A stretch of 64,000 nt of DNA, taken from a virus. A program made the translations under genes and the position numbers. Below, piece by piece: positions 1 to 7,314 of this stretch (position 1 is the first letter of the stretch; the number at the start of each line of letters is the position of its first letter). The notes below the pieces were generated by a model. The model had not been told where the DNA came from and did no database searches. It was given only the letters and a program-made list of their open reading frames with translations. The DNA lies in IMG/VR virus record IMGVR_UViG_3300030333_008334, positions 48,741-112,740 of that record; one strand, written 5' to 3'.

Positions 1-210
1 TTTGATGTCAGACTGGTATGATACAATAAGGTTGTTTCCATCAATTCTGCATTTGAAACCATCAACTGTTCTAGAATCTAACACTGGATGGCCTTCCTCT
101 CTCTTGAGACCAATTTTAATTGGCTCGCCTTTGTCGTCTAATGCGCCATCATATGCATTAGCAGCTGCCTGGGCGATTCCTCTAACAATATCTAAAGTTA
201 CTTGTGACAT
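1..210 (-). CDS. Conserved phage protein of unknown function, 3' part cut by window edge
   Basis: An open frame begins with ATG at 208-210 and runs off the left edge, giving 70 visible residues starting MSQVTLDIVRGIAQAAANAY. A clear Shine-Dalgarno AGGAG lies 7 bases upstream. The start lies 13 bases inside the end of the preceding C4 protein gene, so translation is probably coupled. The visible part is soluble, with an N-terminal helix and then a charged strand-rich region. I do not recognise a family. A plus-strand frame over the same bases is only its antisense shadow. Confidence 0.7.
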   Translation of the reverse strand, partial: MSQVTLDIVRGIAQAAANAYDGALDDKGEPIKIGLKREEGHPVLDSRTVDGFKCRIDGNNLIVSYQSDIK

Positions 211-590
211 TTATTTTCTCCTGGTCTCCAGCCGTTAAGCCATCTTTTTTCTCTGCCTTCGATATATTGTATGAAACATTTCTCACAACAATCATATTTT
301 AACATGTAAATATCATCCTGAATTGAAAAAGAATATTTCTCGCAAACTGGACAATTTCTATTTGAATCTCTATTAATTAGTTTTTTAGATACTAAAAAAC
401 CATCAATTTCAACCTTTTGTGTTTCTTCTTCATTTGAGCGTTTGGCTAAGTCAATTTTCTTTAACTGTTCTAGATACTCTTTTTCTTTCTCTTCGTCCCA
501 GTTTGATTTAGGATTTAAAATTGCTTCTTCACCATATTTTTGTTTAATGGCTTTTTCCAACTTAGCGATATATTCTAAGTCTTTCTTCAT
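198..590 (-). CDS. Small phage protein with a four-cysteine zinc-binding motif
   Basis: This gene encodes 130 residues from the ATG at 588-590. That ATG forms an ATGA overlap with the stop of the preceding gene, so I prefer it to a start 25 codons further upstream. The N-terminal half is charged and helical (MKKDLEYIAKLEKAIKQKYG). The C-terminal half carries CPVC about 25 residues before CCEKC, a spacing compatible with one zinc ion. The tail is rich in Trp and Arg (KRWLNGWRPG). It lacks membrane segments, unlike its upstream neighbours, and could bind nucleic acid or protein. The function is unknown. Confidence 0.75.
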   Translation of the reverse strand: MKKDLEYIAKLEKAIKQKYGEEAILNPKSNWDEEKEKEYLEQLKKIDLAKRSNEEETQKVEIDGFLVSKKLINRDSNRNCPVCEKYSFSIQDDIYMLKYDCCEKCFIQYIEGREKRWLNGWRPGENKCHK

Positions 591-1051
591 TTCTGAACCT
601 CTACTGCCGCGTAGAAGACGCCTAAAGACAATAAAACGCCAGAGATTATCCCTAAAGAAACCCATAAAGCAGTATAATCATTTGAGTTTTCTGAAGCTAT
701 TTCTTGCAAGCGTTCAATTTCCTGGCTCTTAAGCATTAATATAGAATCAGTGCTTTCTTTTAAAGAATCATATTTTGCCTGTAATGTCGACAACTCTAAG
801 CTATGTTCTGCGTTAAGCTTCTTGGTTTCATAATCTAGTTTAAGCTGACTTTCCATTAAGGAATATTTTTTGTCTGTATTAATTTTTGCTGCGGCGACTG
901 GATCAAGCAAAATACCAGCATACGGTGCTTTTTGATTAATTGAAAGCGCTGTAATTTTTCCTTCCAAAGCGTCGGCTTCTTGTGCCTTTGCTTTAACCGG
1001 AGCGATTATAATACTAAGACTTATTAAAAGGCTCAATATGCATTTGAACAT
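587..1051 (-). CDS. Exported coiled-coil protein with C-terminal membrane anchor
   Basis: This gene encodes 154 residues from the ATG at 1049-1051, preceded by GGAG at 6 bases. An in-frame TTG four codons earlier is less likely. The N-terminus is a typical Sec signal (MFKCILSLLISLSIIIAP, then KAKAQ, a plausible signal-peptidase I site). A heptad-rich coiled coil follows at roughly residues 65-120, and one hydrophobic segment near the C-terminus (ALWVSLGIISGVLLSLGVFY). A signal sequence, periplasmic coiled coil and membrane anchor would fit a unimolecular spanin or another envelope-disrupting protein. No lipobox is present, so a classical o-spanin lipoprotein is unlikely. The role is inferred from topology and position. 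Confidence 0.65.
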   Translation of the reverse strand: MFKCILSLLISLSIIIAPVKAKAQEADALEGKITALSINQKAPYAGILLDPVAAAKINTDKKYSLMESQLKLDYETKKLNAEHSLELSTLQAKYDSLKESTDSILMLKSQEIERLQEIASENSNDYTALWVSLGIISGVLLSLGVFYAAVEVQK

Positions 1052-1052
1052 T

Positions 1053-1430
1053 TTAGACTCCAAATAGTTTTTTCATTTCTTCTGCTATGGCATCCGGATT
1101 TTCATTGTGGTTTTTAACCAAATTTTCAATCTCTCTGCGTTTCTTTTTTGAAAGTTCGCTTACTTTAATGTTATGTTCTTTTTCAAGATTTTTTAAAGTT
1201 TCTTGGTAGATCATTACTATTTCTTCTCTTTTTGCTAACTCTTTTTCATGCGCTAGCTTTACTGTTTCTAATTCTTTTCTGTAACTTTCTTTTGCTATAT
1301 CAAGTACTTTCAAAGCATTCGCATTTGATTTTCGAAACACTAGCCATAGGACAATAGTATAAACCAACACTGCTGGTATATACCAATAGTGCTTTATCCA
1401 AGTCCAAATTTTTTTGATATTAAAAATCAT
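1053..1430 (-). CDS. Membrane-anchored coiled-coil protein, spanin-like (putative i-spanin)
   Basis: This 125-residue protein has one N-terminal membrane segment at about residues 15-35 (WYIPAVLVYTIVLWLVF). A long charged helix of about 90 residues follows, with heptad character and many Lys and Glu. This is the architecture of Rz-type inner-membrane spanins: an N-in anchor with a periplasmic coiled coil. Its ATG overlaps the preceding stop (ATGA), and the next gene follows directly with another coiled coil plus membrane anchor. The pair could bridge the periplasm at lysis. Sequence similarity between spanin families is too low for a firm call. Confidence 0.55.
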   Translation of the reverse strand: MIFNIKKIWTWIKHYWYIPAVLVYTIVLWLVFRKSNANALKVLDIAKESYRKELETVKLAHEKELAKREEIVMIYQETLKNLEKEHNIKVSELSKKKRREIENLVKNHNENPDAIAEEMKKLFGV

Positions 1431-1810
1431 TGTTTAATATAATTGATCCAATTCCACATCTTTCTCGTGTTTAAGTAATCTGATTTTTGATCGTTATCAT
1501 ATGCTTCTTTCTCAAAAGGATTGAGATAATATGCTTTCTTTGCATCGCGATGTTTAATCAACCCAATCAACCAAAATATTCCATACATAAGCCACTGACC
1601 AATAAAAAGCATTTCTAATTGCTGGTGGTAATGTATCGTTTCATGTCTTCGCGTTGTATCATTCAACTTGCCCCTGCAAAATACAAAGCAAGCAAAACTT
1701 AAAGCATAAATTTCTATTGGATTGATCTTCGATAACCAAACAGGAATTTTACTATCTTCAAAAACTATTGGTCTTTTAGAAGAAATACATTTTCTAATTT
1801 TTTCAACCAT
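1427..1810 (-). CDS. Small membrane protein with HExxH zinc-protease-like motif
   Basis: This 127-residue protein carries RHETIHYHQQ at about residues 54-63, matching the HExxH zinc-binding signature. A hydrophobic helix follows immediately (LFIGQWLMYGIFWLIGLI) and then a conserved-looking NPFEKEAYDND segment that could supply the third ligand. An earlier hydrophobic stretch (IEIYALSFACFVFC) lies around residues 32-46. The gene starts eight bases inside the end of the holin-like gene. I infer a membrane-bound metallopeptidase-like protein. Its place among holin- and spanin-like genes suggests action on the envelope, but the substrate is unknown. Some HExxH small proteins are inactive. Confidence 0.55.
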   Translation of the reverse strand: MVEKIRKCISSKRPIVFEDSKIPVWLSKINPIEIYALSFACFVFCRGKLNDTTRRHETIHYHQQLEMLFIGQWLMYGIFWLIGLIKHRDAKKAYYLNPFEKEAYDNDQKSDYLNTRKMWNWINYIKQ

Positions 1811-1985
1811 GCTTCCAAGTCTTAGCTAAATCAACGGCCGCTTGAGAGCCAATGTATACTAAAGTTACAGCTACCCAATCTTCGCTATGCAAAGCACCTT
1901 GTAATGCCAAAGCTGTTGCAGTACCCCAAGCCAGAAGCTTTCTGCTCATTATTTTTCCAAGTAATCCATCAACAAGTTCTTTCAT
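1803..1985 (-). CDS. Holin-like small membrane protein
   Basis: This 60-residue protein has two moderately hydrophobic helices (about residues 17-33 and 37-54) separated by a short acidic turn (HSED). It has a positively charged C-terminal end (KTWKHG). Size, topology and position at the head of an overlapping run of membrane-protein genes fit a class II holin. A strong Shine-Dalgarno (AGGAG) precedes the ATG, and the gap to the upstream recombination gene is only 21 bases. A non-lytic small membrane protein is the alternative. No endolysin lies next to it; cell-wall hydrolysis would have to be encoded elsewhere in the genome. Confidence 0.55.
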   Translation of the reverse strand: MKELVDGLLGKIMSRKLLAWGTATALALQGALHSEDWVAVTLVYIGSQAAVDLAKTWKHG

Positions 1986-2006
1986 GATTTTTCTCCTGTG
2001 TTTTGT

Positions 2007-5000
2007 TTAGTGATTTACGTTTGCAAATCCTTCTTTCTTATCTATAATTATCTGAGTGTCAACAATATCTTTCAAACTATCTAGATGTGAAATAAGTAGT
2101 ACTGTCTTGAACTGATTTTTAATCATATCTAATATTCGAATAAATCCTTCCATATTTTCTTCATCCAAAGCTGTTCCAGGCTCATCTAAGATAAATACGT
2201 CTCCCTTTGGCAAAGTAGAAATATTCAACAAAGCCAAGCGTATAGCCATTGATGCTATCGTCTTCTCTGCGCCTGAACCCATTTCAATGGGCCTAGGATC
2301 ATAACCTGGATGTTTAATTAGGATATCAAGTTTTGTATCTTCATTTAAGAACATAATCTCAAAATCAACAATATTCGTAAGAATTTTTGATACTTCTGAA
2401 TTGATTAAAGGAAGACGTTTTTTGATAATGTCAAACGCAATTCCATTTGCATGCATGCAACGCATAAATAAATCATAAGCAGAATATTGTTCCTGCATAT
2501 CTTTATACTCTTCATGCTCTTGTTCTATTTTATGAAGCTGCTGTTCACACGAGCCGTTGATTTTATACAGATCTAATATGTCTTTTTGACACATCTCATA
2601 TGACTCTTTCTTGAGTGCGATCATTTCTTCTAGCTCTTTCTTTCTTTCAAGAAGGCTTTCTAGATTTTCAATCGCCTCTTTGTTCTCGTCATATTCTTTC
2701 TTTTTACTCTCTAAGTTATTAATAACATTATTGCATTTAAGCATTTTTGTTTTGTTTTTCTCAATGTTTAACTCCAAAGCACTAATTTCATTTTGCGTTG
2801 CTGACTTCTTTTCGACAACTTGTTCATATTTTAAAATATAATCATTTGTCTTGTTCGGTTCCATAGAAGTAATGGAAGTCTGCTTTTCTTTCTTTGAAGC
2901 AGATAGCTTTTCAACAGTCACAAGAGTGCCAGTAATTTTTTCTTTTGCTAAATATGCATCTTTAATAAACTTACAATGTGAATACTCTGATCCACATGGT
3001 ACTTCATTTAAGAGTTGTATTTTCTTCTTTTGTCTTTCTAGTTGTCCTTCGTGCTTGTTTATTTCTTTTTCGATCTTATCGAGTTTGTCATAATTTTCCT
3101 CAATAAGTCTCTGTTTTTCTTCGAGCGAAGACACATCAAAAGTTTCCAAGAAGTTCGCAAGCTTGCTAAGCATTGTTTTGCTTTCGTGCAAATCTTTGTT
3201 TGATGACTCATTTTGTTTTTTAAATGTTGCCAACATCTCCCTTTGATCAATAAGTTCTTTCTTTACCTCGTGAATATTGATTATCTCTGTCGGCAAAGAA
3301 CGAACTTTGGCATCAATGCCAGAAAATTCACTTAACATGTCTTGCGTGTTTTTCTGAATGTTTTGACATTCTCTTTGTTTAATTAATATCGAAGTGTCAT
3401 TTCTGGCAAATTCTGTTCTAGCTTTTTTTATTTCATTTTCAAATTCTCTATCTTCTGACCTTCGTAAAACGCCACGCATATCAGTTGCGTCTTCTTTAGC
3501 TTTGCGAAATTTATTTTCAAATATTTCCAAATCAAGAAACTTTGCAAGAATCTCTTTTCTCTTAGTAGAGCCTTCGTTGATATAGCTTAGAGATCCCAAC
3601 TGAGAGGCCATAGATGTCATCAAGAAATCATCAATAGTGCCAAATATTTTACGAATGTTTTTATCAGTATCTAGCCGACTGAGACCATTCAGTTCTTTCT
3701 CCTCGCCTGTTGCGTTGTCCAAAACTCTAAAATCGACATCTGTCTTGGCTTCTGTAGTTACTTTTCCTTTTAGCTTTTTTTGATATTTCTTACTTGTTCT
3801 TTCAATCATGTAAGTTCTAGTACCCACATCAATTTCTACATAGCCTCTGCAATCTTCTTTGTTCTGATTGATAATGTTGAGATTTTTACGATTATGCTTT
3901 GATGTGGTGTTGTACATTGTATACAGCAAACTGTCAATAATACTAGACTTTCCAGAAAAGTTTTTACCTAAGATGCCAACAATACCGTTCATGTTGGCAA
4001 AATTTATACTATTATTCTCCGCATAGTTAAATAAATTATCCCACTCTAAATGTTTAATTCTCCAATTGACATTGCGACTTACTTCTTCTTGCTCTTCAGC
4101 GATCGCTTTATACTTTCTATTAAGCTCATAAACTTTTTCTAGAGACGCACTGGATGCTTGAAAGTCTTTCAAGTACTCTTCAATTAATTCTTCTTGTATT
4201 CCAAGATCTCTTAAATCTTCCTGAACCAATCCATTTGTTAAATCCTCAACGTTTCCGCGCTCACCAGCAGATCTGTTGACATAAGTAATCGCCTCTGGTT
4301 TAAATCTTACCTTGCTAGCTTCCACAGCTTTTCGCACAACGCCTAAAGGAAGATTGTTTTCAGAAACCAATCGTAACCTTGCGCCTTTTTGCACAGCCGC
4401 GTTTTTTGGAATTCTGCCGGCAGGTGTAAGAACAATTGTCACAAACGGCTTGGGATTTTTAATTGCATAATGCTTGACAGTAAAGTTATCCTTGTCTTTG
4501 ATATCCCAAAGCAAATAACCTTTATCGTTTGTTTCTCCATGATTCTGTTGAATTGTCGAACCAGGATATCGAACCTTTCCTAATTTATCTAGCGCTTGGT
4601 TGGTTTTGTGAATATCACCAAGAAAGCCATAGTCAAAATCATTAAAGATGCTAAGATCATTTTCCCCCCTCTCCATTGTCCAGCCGGCGTCAGTTTGGCA
4701 ATTTGAAATAGATCCATGGTAGAGTGCGATACTTACACAATCTTTGTTGGAGGGCGGCTGCCAATTGTCCTCATCAAATACAGACAGCACATTCAAGGAG
4801 AAATTGTCCCTTAAAGGCACTTCGCCCGAATCACGTAGTAGGTATAGGTTTTCGTGCCCAAGTGCGTTTACGATAGGTGTAAGCGCATCTTGGCGGCTTG
4901 AATTACGCAAGTTGCCATCGTGGTTGCCCAAGATGACATAAGTTGGCGCAATATCTGCCAAATTACGAAAGAAATCAGAACACATTTGCACAAACTCAGG

Positions 5001-5159
5001 ACTAATTTGAGTCTTGGTATGTGCAATGTCTCCGCAATGAATTATATAGTCTGGCTTTTGCTTAGCCAATTTTTTATAGAGCCGCTCAAACACTACTCGA
5101 TACTCTTTATGATATTTGAGATTTCGAATATGCGTATCGGCTAAATGTGCAAATCGCAT
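2007..5159 (-). CDS. Fused SbcD-SbcC (Mre11-Rad50, gp47-gp46) recombination nuclease
   Basis: This 1050-residue protein joins two subunits that T4 encodes separately. The N-terminal 300 residues have the calcineurin-like phosphodiesterase motifs of gp47/SbcD/Mre11: LADTH at 6-10, CGDIAH near 42, GNHD near 78, YHGS near 148, and GDIHK near 181. A Rad50/gp46-type ATPase follows: Walker A GKNFSGKSS near residue 398, long antiparallel coiled coils, and a hook with CGSEYSHC near 720. The signature GSGAEKT lies near 958 and Walker B VFILDEP near 985. The family resects DNA ends for recombination-dependent replication and packaging substrates. I see no stop or frameshift between the halves. A near-consensus sigma-70 promoter precedes it, so early expression is likely. 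Confidence 0.9.
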   Translation of the reverse strand: MRFAHLADTHIRNLKYHKEYRVVFERLYKKLAKQKPDYIIHCGDIAHTKTQISPEFVQMCSDFFRNLADIAPTYVILGNHDGNLRNSSRQDALTPIVNALGHENLYLLRDSGEVPLRDNFSLNVLSVFDEDNWQPPSNKDCVSIALYHGSISNCQTDAGWTMERGENDLSIFNDFDYGFLGDIHKTNQALDKLGKVRYPGSTIQQNHGETNDKGYLLWDIKDKDNFTVKHYAIKNPKPFVTIVLTPAGRIPKNAAVQKGARLRLVSENNLPLGVVRKAVEASKVRFKPEAITYVNRSAGERGNVEDLTNGLVQEDLRDLGIQEELIEEYLKDFQASSASLEKVYELNRKYKAIAEEQEEVSRNVNWRIKHLEWDNLFNYAENNSINFANMNGIVGILGKNFSGKSSIIDSLLYTMYNTTSKHNRKNLNIINQNKEDCRGYVEIDVGTRTYMIERTSKKYQKKLKGKVTTEAKTDVDFRVLDNATGEEKELNGLSRLDTDKNIRKIFGTIDDFLMTSMASQLGSLSYINEGSTKRKEILAKFLDLEIFENKFRKAKEDATDMRGVLRRSEDREFENEIKKARTEFARNDTSILIKQRECQNIQKNTQDMLSEFSGIDAKVRSLPTEIINIHEVKKELIDQREMLATFKKQNESSNKDLHESKTMLSKLANFLETFDVSSLEEKQRLIEENYDKLDKIEKEINKHEGQLERQKKKIQLLNEVPCGSEYSHCKFIKDAYLAKEKITGTLVTVEKLSASKKEKQTSITSMEPNKTNDYILKYEQVVEKKSATQNEISALELNIEKNKTKMLKCNNVINNLESKKKEYDENKEAIENLESLLERKKELEEMIALKKESYEMCQKDILDLYKINGSCEQQLHKIEQEHEEYKDMQEQYSAYDLFMRCMHANGIAFDIIKKRLPLINSEVSKILTNIVDFEIMFLNEDTKLDILIKHPGYDPRPIEMGSGAEKTIASMAIRLALLNISTLPKGDVFILDEPGTALDEENMEGFIRILDMIKNQFKTVLLISHLDSLKDIVDTQIIIDKKEGFANVNH

Positions 5160-5181
5160 TTAGATCCTATTGTGTAGTATT

Positions 5182-5209
5182 ATTATAACTTCCGCAACTT
5201 AAAAGTCAA
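5182..5209 (-). promoter_or_regulatory. Near-consensus sigma-70 promoter for the SbcD-SbcC fusion gene
   Basis: Read on the minus strand, TTGACT (complement of 5204-5209) and TATAAT (complement of 5182-5187) are separated by 16 bases. One mismatch to the host housekeeping consensus is present, in the -35 box. The predicted start of transcription falls near 5175. An AGGATC ribosome site then precedes the ATG at 5159. This 52-base gap is one of the few real intergenic spaces in the window, and it marks an early transcription unit reading from 5159 towards position 1. Confidence 0.75.
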
Positions 5210-5211
5210 GT

Positions 5212-5727
5212 TTAAAATTTCTTTTGACGCGCTTTTTTAGTTGCTGGGCCATCTTTCTCTTCGTAGTAAACTCTTGTTTTCATTAGTCTATCAACCCAAT
5301 CGGTTGTGACTCCCCAATTAGCGTCTTGAGTTTTTCCCATGTGGTGATCATAGTGCCATCTTAAAAAGATCTTTCCCCATATCGGCTGTAAATGTGCATA
5401 TTTGTGAATTCTGTAATACCTGATTGCGCAAAAAATCAAAGTAAGGAAAAACAAAGGAGCATAGTAAGCTAGCGGAAAATGAGCAGCCACTAATAAAAAT
5501 AAGCCAAGCTTTTCTCTAAGAGGCGGGCCTTGCATTCCATCTAAATAATCGTCATCTCTATTCTTATTTTTTCGGCAGCTTTTGTGGTGGGCATGCCAAT
5601 GAAAAGACCAAAAGCTTCCTTTCTTCTTGCCCAAACCATGCAAAATATATTTATGAATAGCCCACTCTGATATCTGAGAATATATAATCGCTAGAGGTAT
5701 AGACAATATATGAAGCAGGTAGATCAT
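5212..5727 (-). CDS. Fatty acid hydroxylase / sterol desaturase family membrane enzyme
   Basis: This 171-residue protein has the clustered histidines of the di-iron fatty acid hydroxylase superfamily: HKYILHG near residue 25, HWHAHH near 43-48, HKYAH near 108, and HYDHH near 125. The histidine pairs sit between hydrophobic segments (residues 1-20 and about 75-105), as expected for an integral membrane oxygenase. Family members use O2 to hydroxylate lipid acyl chains, sterols or carotenoids. It overlaps the upstream gene by four bases. It would be a host-metabolism gene carried by the phage, perhaps changing membrane or lipid A acyl chains. The substrate cannot be read from the sequence. Confidence 0.8.
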   Translation of the reverse strand: MIYLLHILSIPLAIIYSQISEWAIHKYILHGLGKKKGSFWSFHWHAHHKSCRKNKNRDDDYLDGMQGPPLREKLGLFLLVAAHFPLAYYAPLFFLTLIFCAIRYYRIHKYAHLQPIWGKIFLRWHYDHHMGKTQDANWGVTTDWVDRLMKTRVYYEEKDGPATKKARQKKF

Positions 5728-6296
5728 TTTAACTCTTCTGGCACCTCTATAGGATCTATGTCGCTAAGTCGATAGCCAACTGACATGCTGCCCCAACGTG
5801 CAGCTGCAACTTCTTGTACAAACTGGGCTAATCTCATGACTTTATCATAAACTTCTGGTGCATATATTTCTGCACTTTCTGGCATTCTATTCAAAATATA
5901 TTTGGCCAAGCTCATAACATCTTCCCACAAACCCTCTGCGTATCGATACTCGACTTCTGTTAATTCTAGTTTAGGATGTTCTTCAATTTTACTAGCCAAG
6001 CTTCTAATCATAGCAAAGAAACCTCTATCTTGCTGATATCTTTTTGAAGAATTATGCAAGGTGCTCAACTCTTCAAAGATGATGTTCAAAGCTTTGTTGA
6101 CCGCTGGCCAATGAGGAATATTGTCACCTTCTGTAGAAGTTTTTGAAGAAGCTATTCCTTTGCCAAAGCGAAGATCTTGAGGTTGCGATAACGCTGTGCT
6201 ATAATCAACAGCCTTTGATAGATAGCCATCAGCTTCTAAAATTGATTGAGCCTCTTCGTGTATGATCTGTCTTAGTTGTAATTCTGTAATTTTCAT
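5724..6296 (-). CDS. Phage protein with MKITE-type basic N-terminal helix, unknown function
   Basis: This 190-residue protein starts MKITELQLRQIIHEEAQSIL, an amphipathic helix with an LRxII-EE pattern. From memory, I associate this start with several unrelated proteins in marine phage genomes. The rest is helical, soluble and rich in Glu, Ala and aromatic residues, with no catalytic motif I can name. No Shine-Dalgarno lies within 15 bases of the ATG, and a hairpin with a U run ends about 15 bases upstream. The gene ends in a four-base overlap with the hydroxylase. A leader-like N-terminus could target the protein into the prohead, but this is speculation. Confidence 0.7.
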   Translation of the reverse strand: MKITELQLRQIIHEEAQSILEADGYLSKAVDYSTALSQPQDLRFGKGIASSKTSTEGDNIPHWPAVNKALNIIFEELSTLHNSSKRYQQDRGFFAMIRSLASKIEEHPKLELTEVEYRYAEGLWEDVMSLAKYILNRMPESAEIYAPEVYDKVMRLAQFVQEVAAARWGSMSVGYRLSDIDPIEVPEELK

Positions 6297-6310
6297 GTAT
6301 AGACGGAATG

Positions 6311-6340
6311 AAAAACGCCGACCTCGATCGACGCAAAAAA
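6311..6340 (-). terminator. Possible rho-independent terminator or leader hairpin after the primase gene
   Basis: On the minus strand GCGTCGA, a 6-base loop TCGAGG, and TCGGCGT form a 7-bp stem containing two G-T wobbles. Five Ts follow (complement of 6311-6315). The stem occupies 6315-6334 and is a GC-rich patch in otherwise AT-rich sequence. It lies 35 bases beyond the primase stop and ends about 18 bases before the ATG at 6296. With no promoter visible between it and that gene, it may act as an attenuator or processing hairpin rather than a full terminator. Confidence 0.45.
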
Positions 6341-6375
6341 ATCATCACCCCCTTTGTTTTTTATTAGGCAAGAGA

Positions 6376-7314
6376 CTAAATTTTCATAATCTCTTTCAAT
6401 AAATAGTTGTCTTTGTTCATAAATTCTGCTTTCTTTTTTCTTTTCGTATATTCATCTTTAGACATCTCACCAACGTCTTCGAAAGGATATATATCGACTT
6501 TGTAGACTTCTATTCCGTAATCTAATAATTTGTTGATCAAACGCATCGCTTTTTTTTCTGCGTCAGGATCAAGAGCGATATAGACAGGGGTATCGTTGTT
6601 GACAATCTCCTGAAATAATTTAGAGTCCTCTCGAAGGGTTGAGCCTAAGAGAGGGACTGCATTTGGGCCTGCAACAATTGCATCAAAAGTACCTTCTACA
6701 ATTGACAGATCCTCATCAAAATTTAAAAATAGATGATTGAAAATAATATCTCTACTTATAGGAGGGTTAGAATACTTTCTCCAATCATCTGTGTATGTTC
6801 TGGCTGTGAAAAAATTACAATATCCAGCCAAGTTAAAAGAGGGAATTATAATTCTTCCTGCATAAACCCCTGTCTTGCAGTAGCCTATCTTCCATCTTAT
6901 TATATCTTGTTTTGTTATCCCTCTAGACTTTAGGTAATTTCTAGCATAAAGAGAATCGTATGTTAAATTATTATTTGCCAAAGACGCATATTCATTTGGC
7001 AAATCAATTCTTTGCTCTTGTTTGACAAGCTCTCTGAAAAATAAAGCTTCTTCAAATGAAGCTATGTCGACATGCTCAGTTAATTTATCCCAAGAGGATC
7101 TTTGCTTAAAGTCGCCTTTGTTTCTGACGAGTCGCCTTAATGACCTGCCGGTATAATCGCACACCCAGCATTTGAATACATCCTTCTCAATATTAACAGA
7201 AAGCTTTTTTTTATGATGTTCACATTTTGGACAAAAAAACAAATATTCTTGTTTTACCTTATAACAAGAACCTAAAATTTCTTTTAGTATTGAGAGTTTT
7301 TTTGCTTCAGACAT
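6376..7314 (-). CDS. DNA primase with zinc ribbon and TOPRIM domain (T4 gp61-like)
   Basis: This 312-residue protein has an N-terminal zinc-binding motif (CPKC near residue 24, CWVC near 48) followed by basic residues. A linker and a TOPRIM fold follow: the glutamate motif VEGTFDA near 206, and ALDPDAEKKA near 248 in place of the usual DxD. This is the arrangement of DnaG-type primases and phage gp61 proteins, which make RNA primers for the lagging strand with a replicative helicase (gp41 in T4). It overlaps the resolvase gene by 31 bases. The helicase gene is not in the window. It is shorter than bacterial DnaG (about 580 residues) and close to the T4 length. Confidence 0.9.
   Translation of the reverse strand: MSEAKKLSILKEILGSCYKVKQEYLFFCPKCEHHKKKLSVNIEKDVFKCWVCDYTGRSLRRLVRNKGDFKQRSSWDKLTEHVDIASFEEALFFRELVKQEQRIDLPNEYASLANNNLTYDSLYARNYLKSRGITKQDIIRWKIGYCKTGVYAGRIIIPSFNLAGYCNFFTARTYTDDWRKYSNPPISRDIIFNHLFLNFDEDLSIVEGTFDAIVAGPNAVPLLGSTLREDSKLFQEIVNNDTPVYIALDPDAEKKAMRLINKLLDYGIEVYKVDIYPFEDVGEMSKDEYTKRKKKAEFMNKDNYLLKEIMKI

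Noticed and set aside
2-238. Plus-strand open frame of 78 codons at the left edge
   Set aside because: It is antisense to the minus-strand gene at 1-210, which has a Shine-Dalgarno and is coupled to its upstream neighbour. The plus frame has no such support.
587-1051. Lipoprotein-type o-spanin
   Set aside because: The signal region has Cys at residue 3 only, with no lipobox cysteine at the cleavage point, and the protein has a C-terminal anchor instead.
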